Assembly (NCBI RefSeq): GCF_000220255.1
Contig: NZ_GL982514.1
Location: forward strand, 706,540-767,446
Reading direction: 5' to 3'
DNA length: 60,907 bases
Source of the DNA: Prevotella pallens ATCC 700821
GTDB taxonomy: Bacteria; Bacteroidota; Bacteroidia; Bacteroidales; Bacteroidaceae
Of the stretch, positions 44,903 through 54,120 are shown in pieces. Position numbers and translations under genes: made by a program. Every line of letters starts with the position of its first letter. Position 1 is the stretch's first letter. The notes under the pieces are model-generated. The model was given only the letters and a program-made list of their open reading frames with translations. It was not told where the DNA came from and did no database searches.

Positions 44903-45025
44903 AAGTGCACTGATATACAATATTTTGAATAGCCAAAGAACGCTCACTATTTCGCTTACAAAGATAACCCTTTGCGAGCAGAAGTGAGCGTTTTTTCGTG
45001 TTTTTCTTCTTGTCAGTGAAAGAAA
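44903..45025. repeat. 123-bp direct repeat flanking the HNH module, right copy
   Basis: AAGTGCACTGATATACAATA to GTGAAAGAAA, matching 42976-43098 with scattered differences. It lies just after the stop of the relaxase gene, so it is the natural end of the mobile element's backbone. 44906-44938 matches 58399-58431 in inverted orientation. Confidence 0.85.
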
Positions 45026-45032
45026 AAGGCGA

Positions 45033-46289
45033 TTACAGTCGTTGTGAACGGTTACGATGAATGAATTGTTGCCATTTCTGCTCGCACCAATCGGAAACGA
45101 ACAGTCCGTTGATAGTAAGAATTGGCTGACGCTTCTCGTTAGTCGTGATACGGAGTTCTGCATTCTCCTCCGTGAAGTTGCGTTTGTACATTCCTGAATA
45201 TGCCGTAGCCGTACCACGTACTGTCACCTGCTTTTGGTGCATCTTCACTACTGTATCATCATCAAACCCCATCTTGCGGAGCATCAAACGAATATTAAGC
45301 AAGAGATAGAAGCTATGAAAGAATCGCTTGATAAAACCTCGCTCTTCCTCATACACCTTGATTTCCTTTTGCTGTTCAGCTATGATCTTGTCTTTGGCTT
45401 TGACGGTATCTTGCAGGAGTATAACCTCCTTACGGATTTCGGCATTCTCCTTTTCAGAAAGAAACCTCTGTTGCTCCATCTCCCTTTCCAACTCTCCGAC
45501 GCGTTTTTCTGCCTTGTCAAGTTCCGTATTCCCAAAAAGCGAGTAGAGTGTCCCCTTTACACGAAGTTTCCCTGCCTGCTTCTCCAACTCCTTGATTTTC
45601 TTGATTAACTCTTCCTCCTCAAGTTGTTTCTGTTTCGTCTCTTTGAGCAGTTCCTTGTAATACTCCATATTGGTGCGGTGCTTTGCTTCCGAACCGTACA
45701 CCCCTCTTTCCAGCCCGAAAGCTTTCATCTGTTCTGCGTATGTGGTTTGGTACTCCTCTAATTTCTTAGGAGTAAGCACATCATCTGCACAAAGTCGTAC
45801 CTTGCCTTTCTTTGTCTTGTACTTTCGCTTGCCATTCTCAGCGTCTGTCTTGGCTTTCCGTCTTTCCCCTTGTACGATGGGGACTACCGTTGCGTGAATA
45901 TGCGGAGTTTCCTCGTCTGCGTGTAGTGTGGCTGCCACTACATTTTCCTTTCCAAAGGTGGTGTAAAGCCACTGCATCGTGCTGTCGCACCATTCTCCTA
46001 AGCGACCATCGCTTTCAAGTTTGAGCATATCCTCGTGCGACCCTGAGAGGATAAAGCGAAGTGCCTTGACTTGGTTGTCTGCCACCTTACGGTAGATGTT
46101 TGCTGTGGCGATGCGGTGTTCTATGGCTTCCGTGCGGTTGGTGACATTTGCTGGAAATTGCACCAATTCACGGTTGAGGTGTGTGCGAGTTGCATCGACA
46201 TTACTTGGCACGAATGTACGCTCGATGTGTGCGGTCATTGCCGAGTCGTTGCCACGAGCTTTGTCTATATGTAATACTGCGTAGCCCAT
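45033..46289 (-). CDS. MobV-family relaxase
   Basis: A 418-residue plasmid-recombination/mobilisation protein. It begins MGYAVLHIDKARGND, and the relaxase metal motif HADEETPHIH lies at residues 123-132 (pattern HxDExxPHxH). The first half carries the nicking domain (FILSGSHEDMLKLE). A coiled coil follows at about 210-310 (KELEKQAGKLR, ELEREMEQQRFLSEKENAEIRKE), then a C-terminal region. It nicks one strand at oriT so that the element can be moved by a helper conjugation system. It is the last gene before the element's left end. An inverted repeat 30 bp upstream is a candidate oriT. Confidence 0.88.
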   Translation of the reverse strand: MGYAVLHIDKARGNDSAMTAHIERTFVPSNVDATRTHLNRELVQFPANVTNRTEAIEHRIATANIYRKVADNQVKALRFILSGSHEDMLKLESDGRLGEWCDSTMQWLYTTFGKENVVAATLHADEETPHIHATVVPIVQGERRKAKTDAENGKRKYKTKKGKVRLCADDVLTPKKLEEYQTTYAEQMKAFGLERGVYGSEAKHRTNMEYYKELLKETKQKQLEEEELIKKIKELEKQAGKLRVKGTLYSLFGNTELDKAEKRVGELEREMEQQRFLSEKENAEIRKEVILLQDTVKAKDKIIAEQQKEIKVYEEERGFIKRFFHSFYLLLNIRLMLRKMGFDDDTVVKMHQKQVTVRGTATAYSGMYKRNFTEENAELRITTNEKRQPILTINGLFVSDWCEQKWQQFIHRNRSQRL

Positions 46290-46318
46290 AAGTTGAATAT
46301 CGTTTTAAGGGGTATCCA

Positions 46319-46335
46319 AAGGGACGGAGTCCCTT
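46319..46335. other. Inverted repeat upstream of the relaxase gene, candidate oriT
   Basis: AAGGGAC-GGA-GTCCCTT is a perfect 7-bp inverted repeat 30 bp before the relaxase start codon, the usual place for oriT in MobV elements. The nick site cannot be told. The rest of 46290-46621 has no gene that I can support. Confidence 0.4.
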
Positions 46336-46621
46336 GGCTCAGAAGGGCTTTTTTAGCGGTAACAGAGTGGAGCGTGAAGAAAATGCCCTAATGAGCTATG
46401 GCATTTCTTCTAAATGCCGCTCCGCCCAATCCGAAACTCCCCTTTGAGGTGTTTGCATTCTCTGAATGCACAGAAGCTTTGTTGCTAAGTTTCTTTTTAG
46501 GAAACTTGCAGTTGGGAAAACTGCCATTGCTCTTGAAACAAAGCTATCTGTCTGCCTCTTGTTCTCTTTTAGTCCCTAAGGATACTCGGTTAATACTTGG
46601 TTTTAATTGCGTTCTATTGCC

Positions 46622-47563
46622 TTATCTGCGAAATCCACGTTTGACGACCGATTGCGGTTTATTCTGTTTCTGTTCTATCACTTTCTGGCGAGAAATGTGG
46701 TACTCGTTCAGGTCTTTATATCCATCGTAATGTCGGCTCATATCCTCTACGTTCATTCCTGCCGATAGAAGAGCTTGCAAGGCTTTCCGTCCTGCTTCAT
46801 CGTTGTCAAGAAACGCATGGACACAGACAATACGCTGCTCACGGAGATATGCAACAGCTCTGTGGATATTGCTTACGGAGTTCAGCACGATGGAGGGCGA
46901 GGTGGTGTCTTTTCCTTTCATCGTGAGAAAGGACAGGAAATCGACAAAGCCCTCAAAAATGTTGTGTGTGATGTCTTTTGTCCCATCTACACTACCGATA
47001 ACGGAAATATCTTTCGGAGCGATTGTCCCTTTGAAATGACCGTTGTCCCTGAGTTCATATCCTCCTGTCCGATTTGGAAATCCTATGGCGGTGTAAATTC
47101 TTCCGTCCATCTCATAGCACACGGAACGCAGATAGGGCTTGGCAAGCGAAAAGTCTATCTTGCGCTCCTCCTGCAAATAGTGTTGCAGGTATGGGGGCAG
47201 TTCCTCACTGATGCCTAGAATGCGCCTTGTGCTTGGGGATTGTTTTGATATTTCTTCCTTTGAAGGAGTTGCACGATGAAAGGAAAGAGCGTTCTCTGAC
47301 AAATGGTTCATTGCTTCGTGAGCATTGCACCTTTGCAACAACATCACAAGGTCTATGATGCTGCCACCTTTGCCCAAGCCGAAATCATACCAGAGATTCC
47401 GTGCAAAGTCCACTTTCAAGCTGGCGTTATAGTCTTCCCGATAGGGTGCATTGTAAAGGGCATAACTTCCGTATTGCTTGACGGGCTGTATGCCCCGAGC
47501 ATGAAGGTAATCCGCTATGGATATTCCCTTAATACTTTGTAAGTCGTAATATTCGTTCTTCAT
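46622..47563 (-). CDS. Primase-like protein with zinc-finger and Toprim domains
   Basis: A 313-residue protein starting MKNEYYDLQSIKGISIADYLHARGI (an upstream in-frame ATG adds 12 residues). The first 100 residues resemble the CHC2-type primase start (LWYDFGLGKGGSIIDLVMLLQ). A Toprim domain follows at about 215-265, with VCVHAFLDNDEAGRKALQALL giving the acidic DND motif. Mobilisable elements use such proteins to start complementary-strand synthesis after transfer. It lies between the relaxase and the VapE-like ATPase, on the same strand as both. Confidence 0.8.
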   Translation of the reverse strand: MKNEYYDLQSIKGISIADYLHARGIQPVKQYGSYALYNAPYREDYNASLKVDFARNLWYDFGLGKGGSIIDLVMLLQRCNAHEAMNHLSENALSFHRATPSKEEISKQSPSTRRILGISEELPPYLQHYLQEERKIDFSLAKPYLRSVCYEMDGRIYTAIGFPNRTGGYELRDNGHFKGTIAPKDISVIGSVDGTKDITHNIFEGFVDFLSFLTMKGKDTTSPSIVLNSVSNIHRAVAYLREQRIVCVHAFLDNDEAGRKALQALLSAGMNVEDMSRHYDGYKDLNEYHISRQKVIEQKQNKPQSVVKRGFRR

Positions 47564-47926
47564 TGCTGTTATTGTTGGGTTTGGGTTATTCATATTCATT
47601 GTTCGTTATTTCATTGTTTGTTCTGTTTTCTCTTTTTAGAGTTTTCCTCTTTTTATCTTACTACCCTTCGACACTCGGATAAGTGATTGACAGTGAAAGA
47701 GAGAAGTGTAACACTTCCCTCCATTTTATCTTTCTACTTATTCCTTCTACACCGTATAGCCATTCTTTCAGCTGTAGAAGCGTAGCAAGATAGTAGTAAG
47801 CTGTGTCGCAAGATGGACACCTCCTGCAATCCTTTCTCTTTCACTGTATTATCCTTAGTTGTAGTAATGTAGTAAGGAGAATAGAAAAGAAAAAGGAGTA
47901 TAGTGAAGGGAGATAGTAAGAGAGTG
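47564..47926. other. Intergenic region without a supported gene
   Basis: A pyrimidine-rich 360-bp stretch between the primase-like and VapE-like genes, probably their leader region. A short frame on the minus strand at 47734 has no protein features that I trust. Confidence 0.5.
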
Positions 47927-49111
47927 CTATGGCGGTTGCTCGGGATGAATCTTGCGAACGGCATACACATATACAGGATTGCCGTTTACCCTGCGACACT
48001 CTCTCGTATAGCCTGCCTTTCGCAGGGCTTCACCCATCCGTTTGGGAGAGAGCTGCTGTCGGGTGTAGATGGAGAGGTAGCCAACTATCTCCGAATTGGT
48101 CATATAAAAACGCTTGGTGGCTTTCTCTGCTTCCGTTGGAAAGGTGAAATAGCGGAGCAATAGTTCCATTTCAGCCGTATAGACTTGAAAGGCTTCGCTA
48201 TTATGGTGCAGTTCGATTATCTCCTCATCATTGAACCAATAGCGAAATCCGCTTTTTAGTAGAGCTTTGGCTTCACTATACACGGCATCTATCGGGATTG
48301 CCTTGGCTCGGTCTATATCTATCGCCAATACTTCAAAAGGCAAGAAACGTCGGTTTCCTGTCGGGTCGGTGAGAAAGTCGTTTCCATTGACCGATGCCAC
48401 GAAACTTGCCAAGTGCGGTCGTTCCACGATATGCTTCTCGTAAGGCATACGGTACTTCACCTGCGGGCAGGTTATCAGGTTCTTCAGCTCGTTCTCGTCT
48501 CGCTTGTTGAGGGCTTTGAGTTGGTCGTCGATGTTGATGATGAGATTTTGACCGATAAGACTCAATACATCTTTCTCCTGTGGGTATATCTTTCCTGTAT
48601 AGCGGTAGTCGGATAGAGCTGGTGGACAGAGAAGGTCAAGGAATGTGGTCTTGAATTTTCCCTGTTCACCCGTCAATACAAGGCAAGTATGGTTACAACA
48701 CTGCTTGTCATCCATCGCATTGGCGACTACTGCCACCAACCATTTGGTAAGGTATTCCCTCCATTTCTCGGGATTGGCTACGCTCACACAGTCGGCAAGG
48801 GCGGTTACTGCTCCTTGTTTCACTGCTGGCAAACTATGAAAATAGGCTTGTACAGGATTGACCTGTGGGGAGAAGTCGCTCTCTATGATGCTGTATAGGT
48901 TTTCGGACGAGGTCTGTACATCTGCTTCCTTATTCAAGGCTCGTTTGAGCGTATTGATGCAGTAGCGGTCTATTGCCACATAGTTCCCCGTTCCTCTTTG
49001 GCAATACTCGGCTCGATTTAAGACGGTATTGTAACGGAACTCATATCGCTCCGAAAGAAACTCCTCTATTTGGATGTTCTTTGAGGTGTGGTCGCAGTTT
49101 TCTCTTTTCAT
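47927..49111 (-). CDS. VapE/VirE-type ATPase
   Basis: A 394-residue protein of the 'virulence-associated E' superfamily-3 helicase-like group. The N-terminal part (FLSERYEFRYNTVLNRAEYC) is typical, and Walker A is GEQGKFKTTFLDLL near residue 150. Walker B is LIINIDDQLKALNKRDENELKNLI, followed by FLTDPTGNRRFLPFEV as in VapE proteins and a C-terminal winged-helix region. It probably acts with the primase-like protein in element replication. It faces the two excisionase-like genes across a divergent region of about 440 bp. Confidence 0.82.
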   Translation of the reverse strand: MKRENCDHTSKNIQIEEFLSERYEFRYNTVLNRAEYCQRGTGNYVAIDRYCINTLKRALNKEADVQTSSENLYSIIESDFSPQVNPVQAYFHSLPAVKQGAVTALADCVSVANPEKWREYLTKWLVAVVANAMDDKQCCNHTCLVLTGEQGKFKTTFLDLLCPPALSDYRYTGKIYPQEKDVLSLIGQNLIINIDDQLKALNKRDENELKNLITCPQVKYRMPYEKHIVERPHLASFVASVNGNDFLTDPTGNRRFLPFEVLAIDIDRAKAIPIDAVYSEAKALLKSGFRYWFNDEEIIELHHNSEAFQVYTAEMELLLRYFTFPTEAEKATKRFYMTNSEIVGYLSIYTRQQLSPKRMGEALRKAGYTRECRRVNGNPVYVYAVRKIHPEQPP

Positions 49112-49555
49112 TGTGCGGATTGCTTTCTATTACTTGGTTTTGATATTTGGCAAGTTCTCGATTACCAAAGCCAAGTTAGGCAGCCTTTTTCGCAGAGCCA
49201 AAGGTGGCGGTGTTCTTGCATCAAAGTACATCACTTTTCTTTGCTACGACACAACGAGAAAGCCCCTTTTCACCCAACAATGGAGGAAAAGGGGCAAAAT
49301 AAGTGTGCGGATAGTACGGTGAGAAAGTGTGAGGTCTGCAACGGTTCGCAGAGTTTTGTACTTTTCGTAAGGAACAAATGACTTTTAGAGCGATGCAGGA
49401 GGATTTGAAAAGGGAAAAACAGGGGAGATATGATGCGTGGACTTCCTGCCGTTTCCCTCTTCTTCCCTGCTTATCCCGACCTCTTCGGAAATCGAAATCC
49501 ACTGCTTACTTTTGCGTCAGAAATCAATAATCACGCAAATAAAACAACAACGAAA

Positions 49556-49831
49556 ATGAGATTTACAGCCATTGACACCTCCGCTTGGGAGGAACTGAAA
49601 AAGAGCATCGTGGAACTTACCGACTGCTTCAACGAGCACTTCGCTCCACCTGCCGAGCTGCCCGACCTATTGCACAATGGGGACGTGTGCCGAATACTGA
49701 ACATCAGCAAGCGGACACTGCAACATTACCGAGATACATCGGTGTTGCCCTTTATTCAAATCGGGCATAAATGCTACTATAAACGTGAGGATGTGGAAGC
49801 ACTACTCGCTAAGTCTGACCCTCAGAAATAG
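49556..49831 (+). CDS. Excisionase-like helix-turn-helix protein A
   Basis: A 91-residue DNA-binding protein starting MRFTAIDTSAWEELKKSI (the frame extends upstream, but this ATG fits the family). Its helix-turn-helix is LLHNGDVCRILNISKRTLQHYRD, with the wing LPFIQIGHKCYYKREDVEALL. It is the first of a pair, 8 bp before a second protein of the same type, as is usual on Bacteroides elements. It probably takes part in excision or in controlling transfer genes. Confidence 0.8.
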   Translation: MRFTAIDTSAWEELKKSIVELTDCFNEHFAPPAELPDLLHNGDVCRILNISKRTLQHYRDTSVLPFIQIGHKCYYKREDVEALLAKSDPQK

Positions 49832-49839
49832 AACGAACT

Positions 49840-50139
49840 ATGGAATACGAAACCATCAGCAGAGAAACACCCGAGATGAAGCAACTCATCTTGGGTATCA
49901 GAAACCTCACAAAGCGTGTGCGAGCAACAGCACAGACACACCGCCCACTATTTGAGGGCGAACTCTACCTCACAGGGCGAGAAGTCTGCGAAAGACTCTT
50001 TCTTTCTCCACGCACCTTGCAGGACTATCGGGACAAAGGCATTTTCCCCTACACCCAAATTGCTGGCAAGATCCTCTATAGACTCTCCGATCTCAATAAG
50101 ATACTACAAGAGAATTATGTCAAGCGAAGTTCGCTATAA
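49840..50139 (+). CDS. Excisionase-like helix-turn-helix protein B
   Basis: A 99-residue paralogue of the preceding protein and of the one at 5572-5862. The core LTGREVCERLFLSPRTLQDYRDKGIFPYTQIAGKILYRLSDL matches the copy in the peptidase locus almost word for word. This tie links the two ends of the window: the truncated C39 copy 2 is followed by the same kind of gene. The gap 50140-50394 after it has no gene. Confidence 0.8.
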   Translation: MEYETISRETPEMKQLILGIRNLTKRVRATAQTHRPLFEGELYLTGREVCERLFLSPRTLQDYRDKGIFPYTQIAGKILYRLSDLNKILQENYVKRSSL

Positions 50140-50394
50140 CATGTGCTATCATAATCTTCGCTTTATCAAGCAAAGCCTTGACTTCTTTACACAACTCAAA
50201 GCTCTTAGACATCTGTTCTGAGAGTTTTTGTTGTATATCAGGAGCAAGTATTGGGAAACTACTTTATACAACAATGATAGGTATTTTTCTCATTTTGATA
50301 TGATTAGTACCACCATACCCCCACCTCAAAGTAATAATATCGTATTCATTGTGTTAAAGCTGCCTTTTTCTTCGTTTTGTTCAGTATAAGTTCA

Positions 50395-50402
50395 TATATT
50401 TG
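50395..50402 (+). promoter_or_regulatory. Promoter -7 box for the cargo operon
   Basis: TATATTTG fits TAnnTTTG, 30 bp before the XRE regulator start at 50432. A TTTG at 50376-50379 lies nearby with short spacing (15 bp). Confidence 0.5.
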
Positions 50403-50431
50403 CACAGATAAATTGACAAACGCACAATCTT

Positions 50432-50635
50432 ATGGCACAGAACATCGAGCATAGCAATCTTATCAAAGACAAGCTAAAAGAAAAAGGTCGCACTCAAACG
50501 TGGCTCGCCAAGCAACTTGGTATGAGTTTCAGCATGACTAATGCCTATGTTTGCAACCGCAAACAACCTAATCTCGCCACCATCTTCAAAGTGGCAGACT
50601 TGCTCGAGGTATCACCAAAAGATTTAATAGTATAA
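50432..50635 (+). CDS. XRE-family regulator of the restriction operon
   Basis: A 67-residue Cro/C1-type repressor: IKDKLKEKGRTQTWLAKQLGMSFSMTNAYVCNRKQPNLATIFKVADLLEV covers the helix-turn-helix. Its size and its place, 3 bp before the methylase gene, are those of controller proteins that time restriction-modification genes. It has a promoter box just upstream. Confidence 0.85.
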   Translation: MAQNIEHSNLIKDKLKEKGRTQTWLAKQLGMSFSMTNAYVCNRKQPNLATIFKVADLLEVSPKDLIV

Positions 50636-50638
50636 ATT

Positions 50639-52663
50639 ATGACAGATACAATTATTCAAATAATCCCAGAAGGGAAAGTAAGAGATTATATTGATGGCAC
50701 AATAAGAAAAGAGACTCCCGAAGAATATGTACGTCAAACTGTAGAGAAGCGTTTGGTTATTGAGCATAAATATTCAAAGGAGCAAATTGCCGTAGAGTTT
50801 CCTATTAAAATGGGAAATGGGAAGAAACGTGCAGATATTGTGGTATTTCCAGAAAATGCAACTAAGGAGGAACGAAAAGATCAACAACATATAGGACTCA
50901 TTATTGAGTGTAAAAAAGAATCTGTCAGACCTACTGATAAGGGAGAAGGGGTAGCTCAATTAAAAACCTATATGGCTTCTTGTGCCAATTGCCTATGGGG
51001 GATGTGGACAAATGGCAAACATAAAACCGTATATAAGAAGATTATCGCTCCTGATGGTATAATCCATTATGAGGAATGTAATGACATACCTTCGGCAGAT
51101 GGTAGTAATAATGAAAATGAGAGACCACAACGCAAGAAACTCTCTAAAGCTACGGATGACAACTTACTTTTCACGTTCCGTACTTGTCACGATATTATTT
51201 CTGTTAACGAAGGACATTCTAAGCAAGCAGCATTCTTTGAGTTCCTCAAGATCATCTTCTGTAAGATTACTGATGAACGAAATGTAACCAAACCTATCGA
51301 ATTTTATACGACATCAAGCGAACGAAACTATCCAGATGGACAAGCCTCTGTGTATAAACGTATAGCACAAATATTTGAGGAAGTAAAGAAGCGTAATGGT
51401 AAGATATTTGAGGCAAATGATCTTATAAAACTTGAGCCACGCACAGTTACTCAAATAGTGGGTGAACTCCAAAAATATTCACTACTTGATACTCGTATCG
51501 ATTTTAAAGGTAAGGCTTACGAAGAAATTGTGGGTTCAAATCTACGTGGTGATCGTGGTGAATTCTTTACTCCACGTAATGTAATGCAAATGGCAGTATC
51601 TATGATCAATCCCAAAGAGGGAGAGAAAGTCTTGGATAGTAGCTGTGGCACAGGTGGCTTTGTAGTTACGGCTATGAATGCAGTAATCGCAACCATTAAG
51701 GCTAAGATGCAAAAGGAATATGGAGAAAATATGGAAGATTGGACTCCTGCCATCCGCAATGCTTTTAATGAGGAAATATCTCGTATAGCAGCTGAAAACT
51801 TCTTTGGCTTTGACATCAACCCCGACCTTGTCAAAGCTACAAAGATGAATATGGTAATGAACAATGATGGTAGTGGGAACATCATACAGCTCAACACTTT
51901 ACTACCTCCGCAATTATGGGAGCAAGGGAAAAAGTCAATGCTGGAACAAAAAATGGATTTGCCTCAAGGATCCATTCTCAATCATAAGACAATAGGGCTG
52001 TTTGATGTGATTGTAACCAACCCTCCTTTTGGCTCAAAAATTCCTATTAATGATCAGTCTATACTTGAGCAATTTGAACTTGCACATACTTGGACAAAGG
52101 TGTTGGGAAAATGGGAAATGAATGAAACCAACTTACGAGGAAGTGTACCTCCTGAGCAAATATTCATTGAACGTATCATTCAGTTACTCAAGTCTGGAGG
52201 ACGTGCAGCCATTGTATTGCCTGATAGCATTTTTAGTTCTCCTGGTTTAGAGTTTATTCGTGTATGGCTTATGCGCAAAACACATATCATAGCCAGCATA
52301 GACCTTCATGCTGACACCTTCCAACCTCACAATGGAACTCAATGTTCTATTCTTTTTGTAGTTAAAAAGAGTGATGTAGAAATAGCCGAAGAAGAAAAGT
52401 TAGGTACCATTCCTGACTACAATATATTTATGACTATGATAGACCACATCGGACACGATAAACGTGGCAATACTATATATAAGCGAGATGAAGAAGGTAA
52501 TCTTATATTGCATCACGAGGAAACCCAAGTGCGAGAGGTAGATAGCGAGGGTAATGTGAGCTATCGCCAAGAGACTTTTGAAGAGAAGATTGTCAACGAC
52601 CAGACCATACTGGTGGCTGATGTGTTCAATAAGTGGAAACGTGAAAATGGCATAACATGGTAA
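50639..52663 (+). CDS. Nuclease-like domain fused to type I-style N6-adenine methylase (HsdM-like)
   Basis: A 674-residue fusion. Residues about 30-120 resemble the HsdR N-terminal PD-(D/E)xK domain: KRADIVVF near 63-70 gives the Asp, and GLIIECKKE near 87-95 gives the ExK pair. Residues about 180-620 are an N6-adenine methylase of HsdM type with VLDSSCGTGGF (SAM site, near 332), FGFDINPDLVKATKMNMVM and the catalytic NPPFGSK near 460. No separate HsdR gene lies in the operon, so cutting, if any, would have to come from the fused domain or the downstream proteins. The stop overlaps the start of hsdS (ATGGTAA). Confidence 0.85.
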   Translation: MTDTIIQIIPEGKVRDYIDGTIRKETPEEYVRQTVEKRLVIEHKYSKEQIAVEFPIKMGNGKKRADIVVFPENATKEERKDQQHIGLIIECKKESVRPTDKGEGVAQLKTYMASCANCLWGMWTNGKHKTVYKKIIAPDGIIHYEECNDIPSADGSNNENERPQRKKLSKATDDNLLFTFRTCHDIISVNEGHSKQAAFFEFLKIIFCKITDERNVTKPIEFYTTSSERNYPDGQASVYKRIAQIFEEVKKRNGKIFEANDLIKLEPRTVTQIVGELQKYSLLDTRIDFKGKAYEEIVGSNLRGDRGEFFTPRNVMQMAVSMINPKEGEKVLDSSCGTGGFVVTAMNAVIATIKAKMQKEYGENMEDWTPAIRNAFNEEISRIAAENFFGFDINPDLVKATKMNMVMNNDGSGNIIQLNTLLPPQLWEQGKKSMLEQKMDLPQGSILNHKTIGLFDVIVTNPPFGSKIPINDQSILEQFELAHTWTKVLGKWEMNETNLRGSVPPEQIFIERIIQLLKSGGRAAIVLPDSIFSSPGLEFIRVWLMRKTHIIASIDLHADTFQPHNGTQCSILFVVKKSDVEIAEEEKLGTIPDYNIFMTMIDHIGHDKRGNTIYKRDEEGNLILHHEETQVREVDSEGNVSYRQETFEEKIVNDQTILVADVFNKWKRENGITW

Positions 52664-54108
52664 GCACAGCAAAACCTATTATCGAGCAGTCAGAATTCAA
52701 GCGACAGATAGACTCTCTTTTGTTACCTTCTCCGTTAAGATTTTGTACCATTTCTTTATCGCAAATGCAAAGAAACGGGGTACGACTTGATGCTTCTGCC
52801 TACGACATAGAAGCAATCAAAGCACTTAACAAGGTATATCAAAATCTTTATGGTTGGGTGTATCTGTGGGGAAAGAACGGATTAGTGAAAGATGCATATT
52901 ATGGACCAAGAGCTAAAAGGAATTACTTATCCAAAGGAGTTCCTTTTTTGGGTAGCTCTGAGATGCTTGAAATTAGACCTATCCCTCAAAAATTTGTAGA
53001 TAAGAAGTACACCAAACGATATGGAGTAAAAGATGGACAAATTTTATTATCTCGTTCTGGTACTATAGGAAATATTACCTATGTTAACAATACGCTCAGA
53101 AAATGTTGCATCAGCGAACATGCTATTCGGATATCTGCTGAAAATGCTGGCTATATTTACGCTTTCTTTGCTACAGAAATAGGAAAAGCGATAGTTCGTT
53201 CGTTTACTTATGGCGCAGTTGTTGATGAAATTGAGCCTGAACACCTCTGTAATATTCCCATTCCCAATGCACCAGAAGAGATAAAAAGACTGATTCATGA
53301 AGCCATTGTGGAATCTTACGATTTGTGTGACCAGTCGAACGCACTTATTGATGAAGCACAGCAGTTGCTTTACGATGCACTACAAATACCTCAAAGACCC
53401 AATCTCACCTCCAAGTACTACGCTCCAGAAGCAGGCTTCCGTAATTATGTTGTACCTCTTTCTAAACTCAATAATCGCCTTGATGCCTCTTATCACTTGC
53501 CCGAAGTAGACGAGATAATTAACCTTATCTCGAAGTATGCCAAGGAAGTAACTACGCTTGGAGACCCGCGTATATCCAAAGATATTATTCTTCCAGGTCG
53601 TTTCAAACGCATCTATGTAGAGAAAGGGAAAGGAGTACCTTTCTTTGGTGGCAAACAGCTGTTGCAACTTAATCCTTCTGGAGAAAAGTATCTTTCCTTC
53701 GGCAAGCATGCCGATAGAATCGAGAAAGAGCTTTCATTGGAAGAGAACATGTGTCTGATAACTAGAAGTGGTACTATTGGAAAAATTATGATCGTTCCTA
53801 AACATTGGACAGGCTGGGTTGCAAACGAACATTGTTTAAGATTATCACCTCGAAATAAAGACATAGCAGGCTATATCTATGCTTGGTTGTCTACAGACTA
53901 TGCTTTACCTTTAATTGTTCGGCACACTTATGGAGCTGTTGTTGACGAAATAGATGATAAGCAACTTGCTGAAGTCCCTATTCCATTGCTTCAAGACGAA
54001 GCAATACAACAACGCATCAATGACCTTGTACTTCAAGCTAATGAACTCCGCTACCAAGCCTATCTCAAAGAGCAGGAGGCAATTAAAAAAATGGAAAGTA
54101 TATTATAA
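52657..54108 (+). CDS. hsdS: Type I restriction specificity subunit
   Basis: A 483-residue S subunit with two target-recognition halves. Half 1 (about 10-240) has GVPFLGSSEMLEIRP, ILLSRSGTIGNI and YGAVVDEIEPEHLCNIPIPN. Half 2 (about 260-480) repeats the pattern as GVPFFGGKQLLQLNP, CLITRSGTIGKI and YGAVVDEIDDKQLAEVPIPL. Conserved helical spacers join them. The subunit tells the methylase which split site to bind. Its start overlaps the methylase stop by 7 bp. No second S gene or silent cassette is visible. Confidence 0.9.
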   Translation: MVSTAKPIIEQSEFKRQIDSLLLPSPLRFCTISLSQMQRNGVRLDASAYDIEAIKALNKVYQNLYGWVYLWGKNGLVKDAYYGPRAKRNYLSKGVPFLGSSEMLEIRPIPQKFVDKKYTKRYGVKDGQILLSRSGTIGNITYVNNTLRKCCISEHAIRISAENAGYIYAFFATEIGKAIVRSFTYGAVVDEIEPEHLCNIPIPNAPEEIKRLIHEAIVESYDLCDQSNALIDEAQQLLYDALQIPQRPNLTSKYYAPEAGFRNYVVPLSKLNNRLDASYHLPEVDEIINLISKYAKEVTTLGDPRISKDIILPGRFKRIYVEKGKGVPFFGGKQLLQLNPSGEKYLSFGKHADRIEKELSLEENMCLITRSGTIGKIMIVPKHWTGWVANEHCLRLSPRNKDIAGYIYAWLSTDYALPLIVRHTYGAVVDEIDDKQLAEVPIPLLQDEAIQQRINDLVLQANELRYQAYLKEQEAIKKMESIL

Positions 54109-54120
54109 ATATCATATATT

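Noticed and set aside
52657..54108. Invertible hsdS shufflon driven by the nearby recombinases
   Set aside because: Only one hsdS is present and no inverted repeats within it were seen; the recombinases are better explained as the element's integrases.
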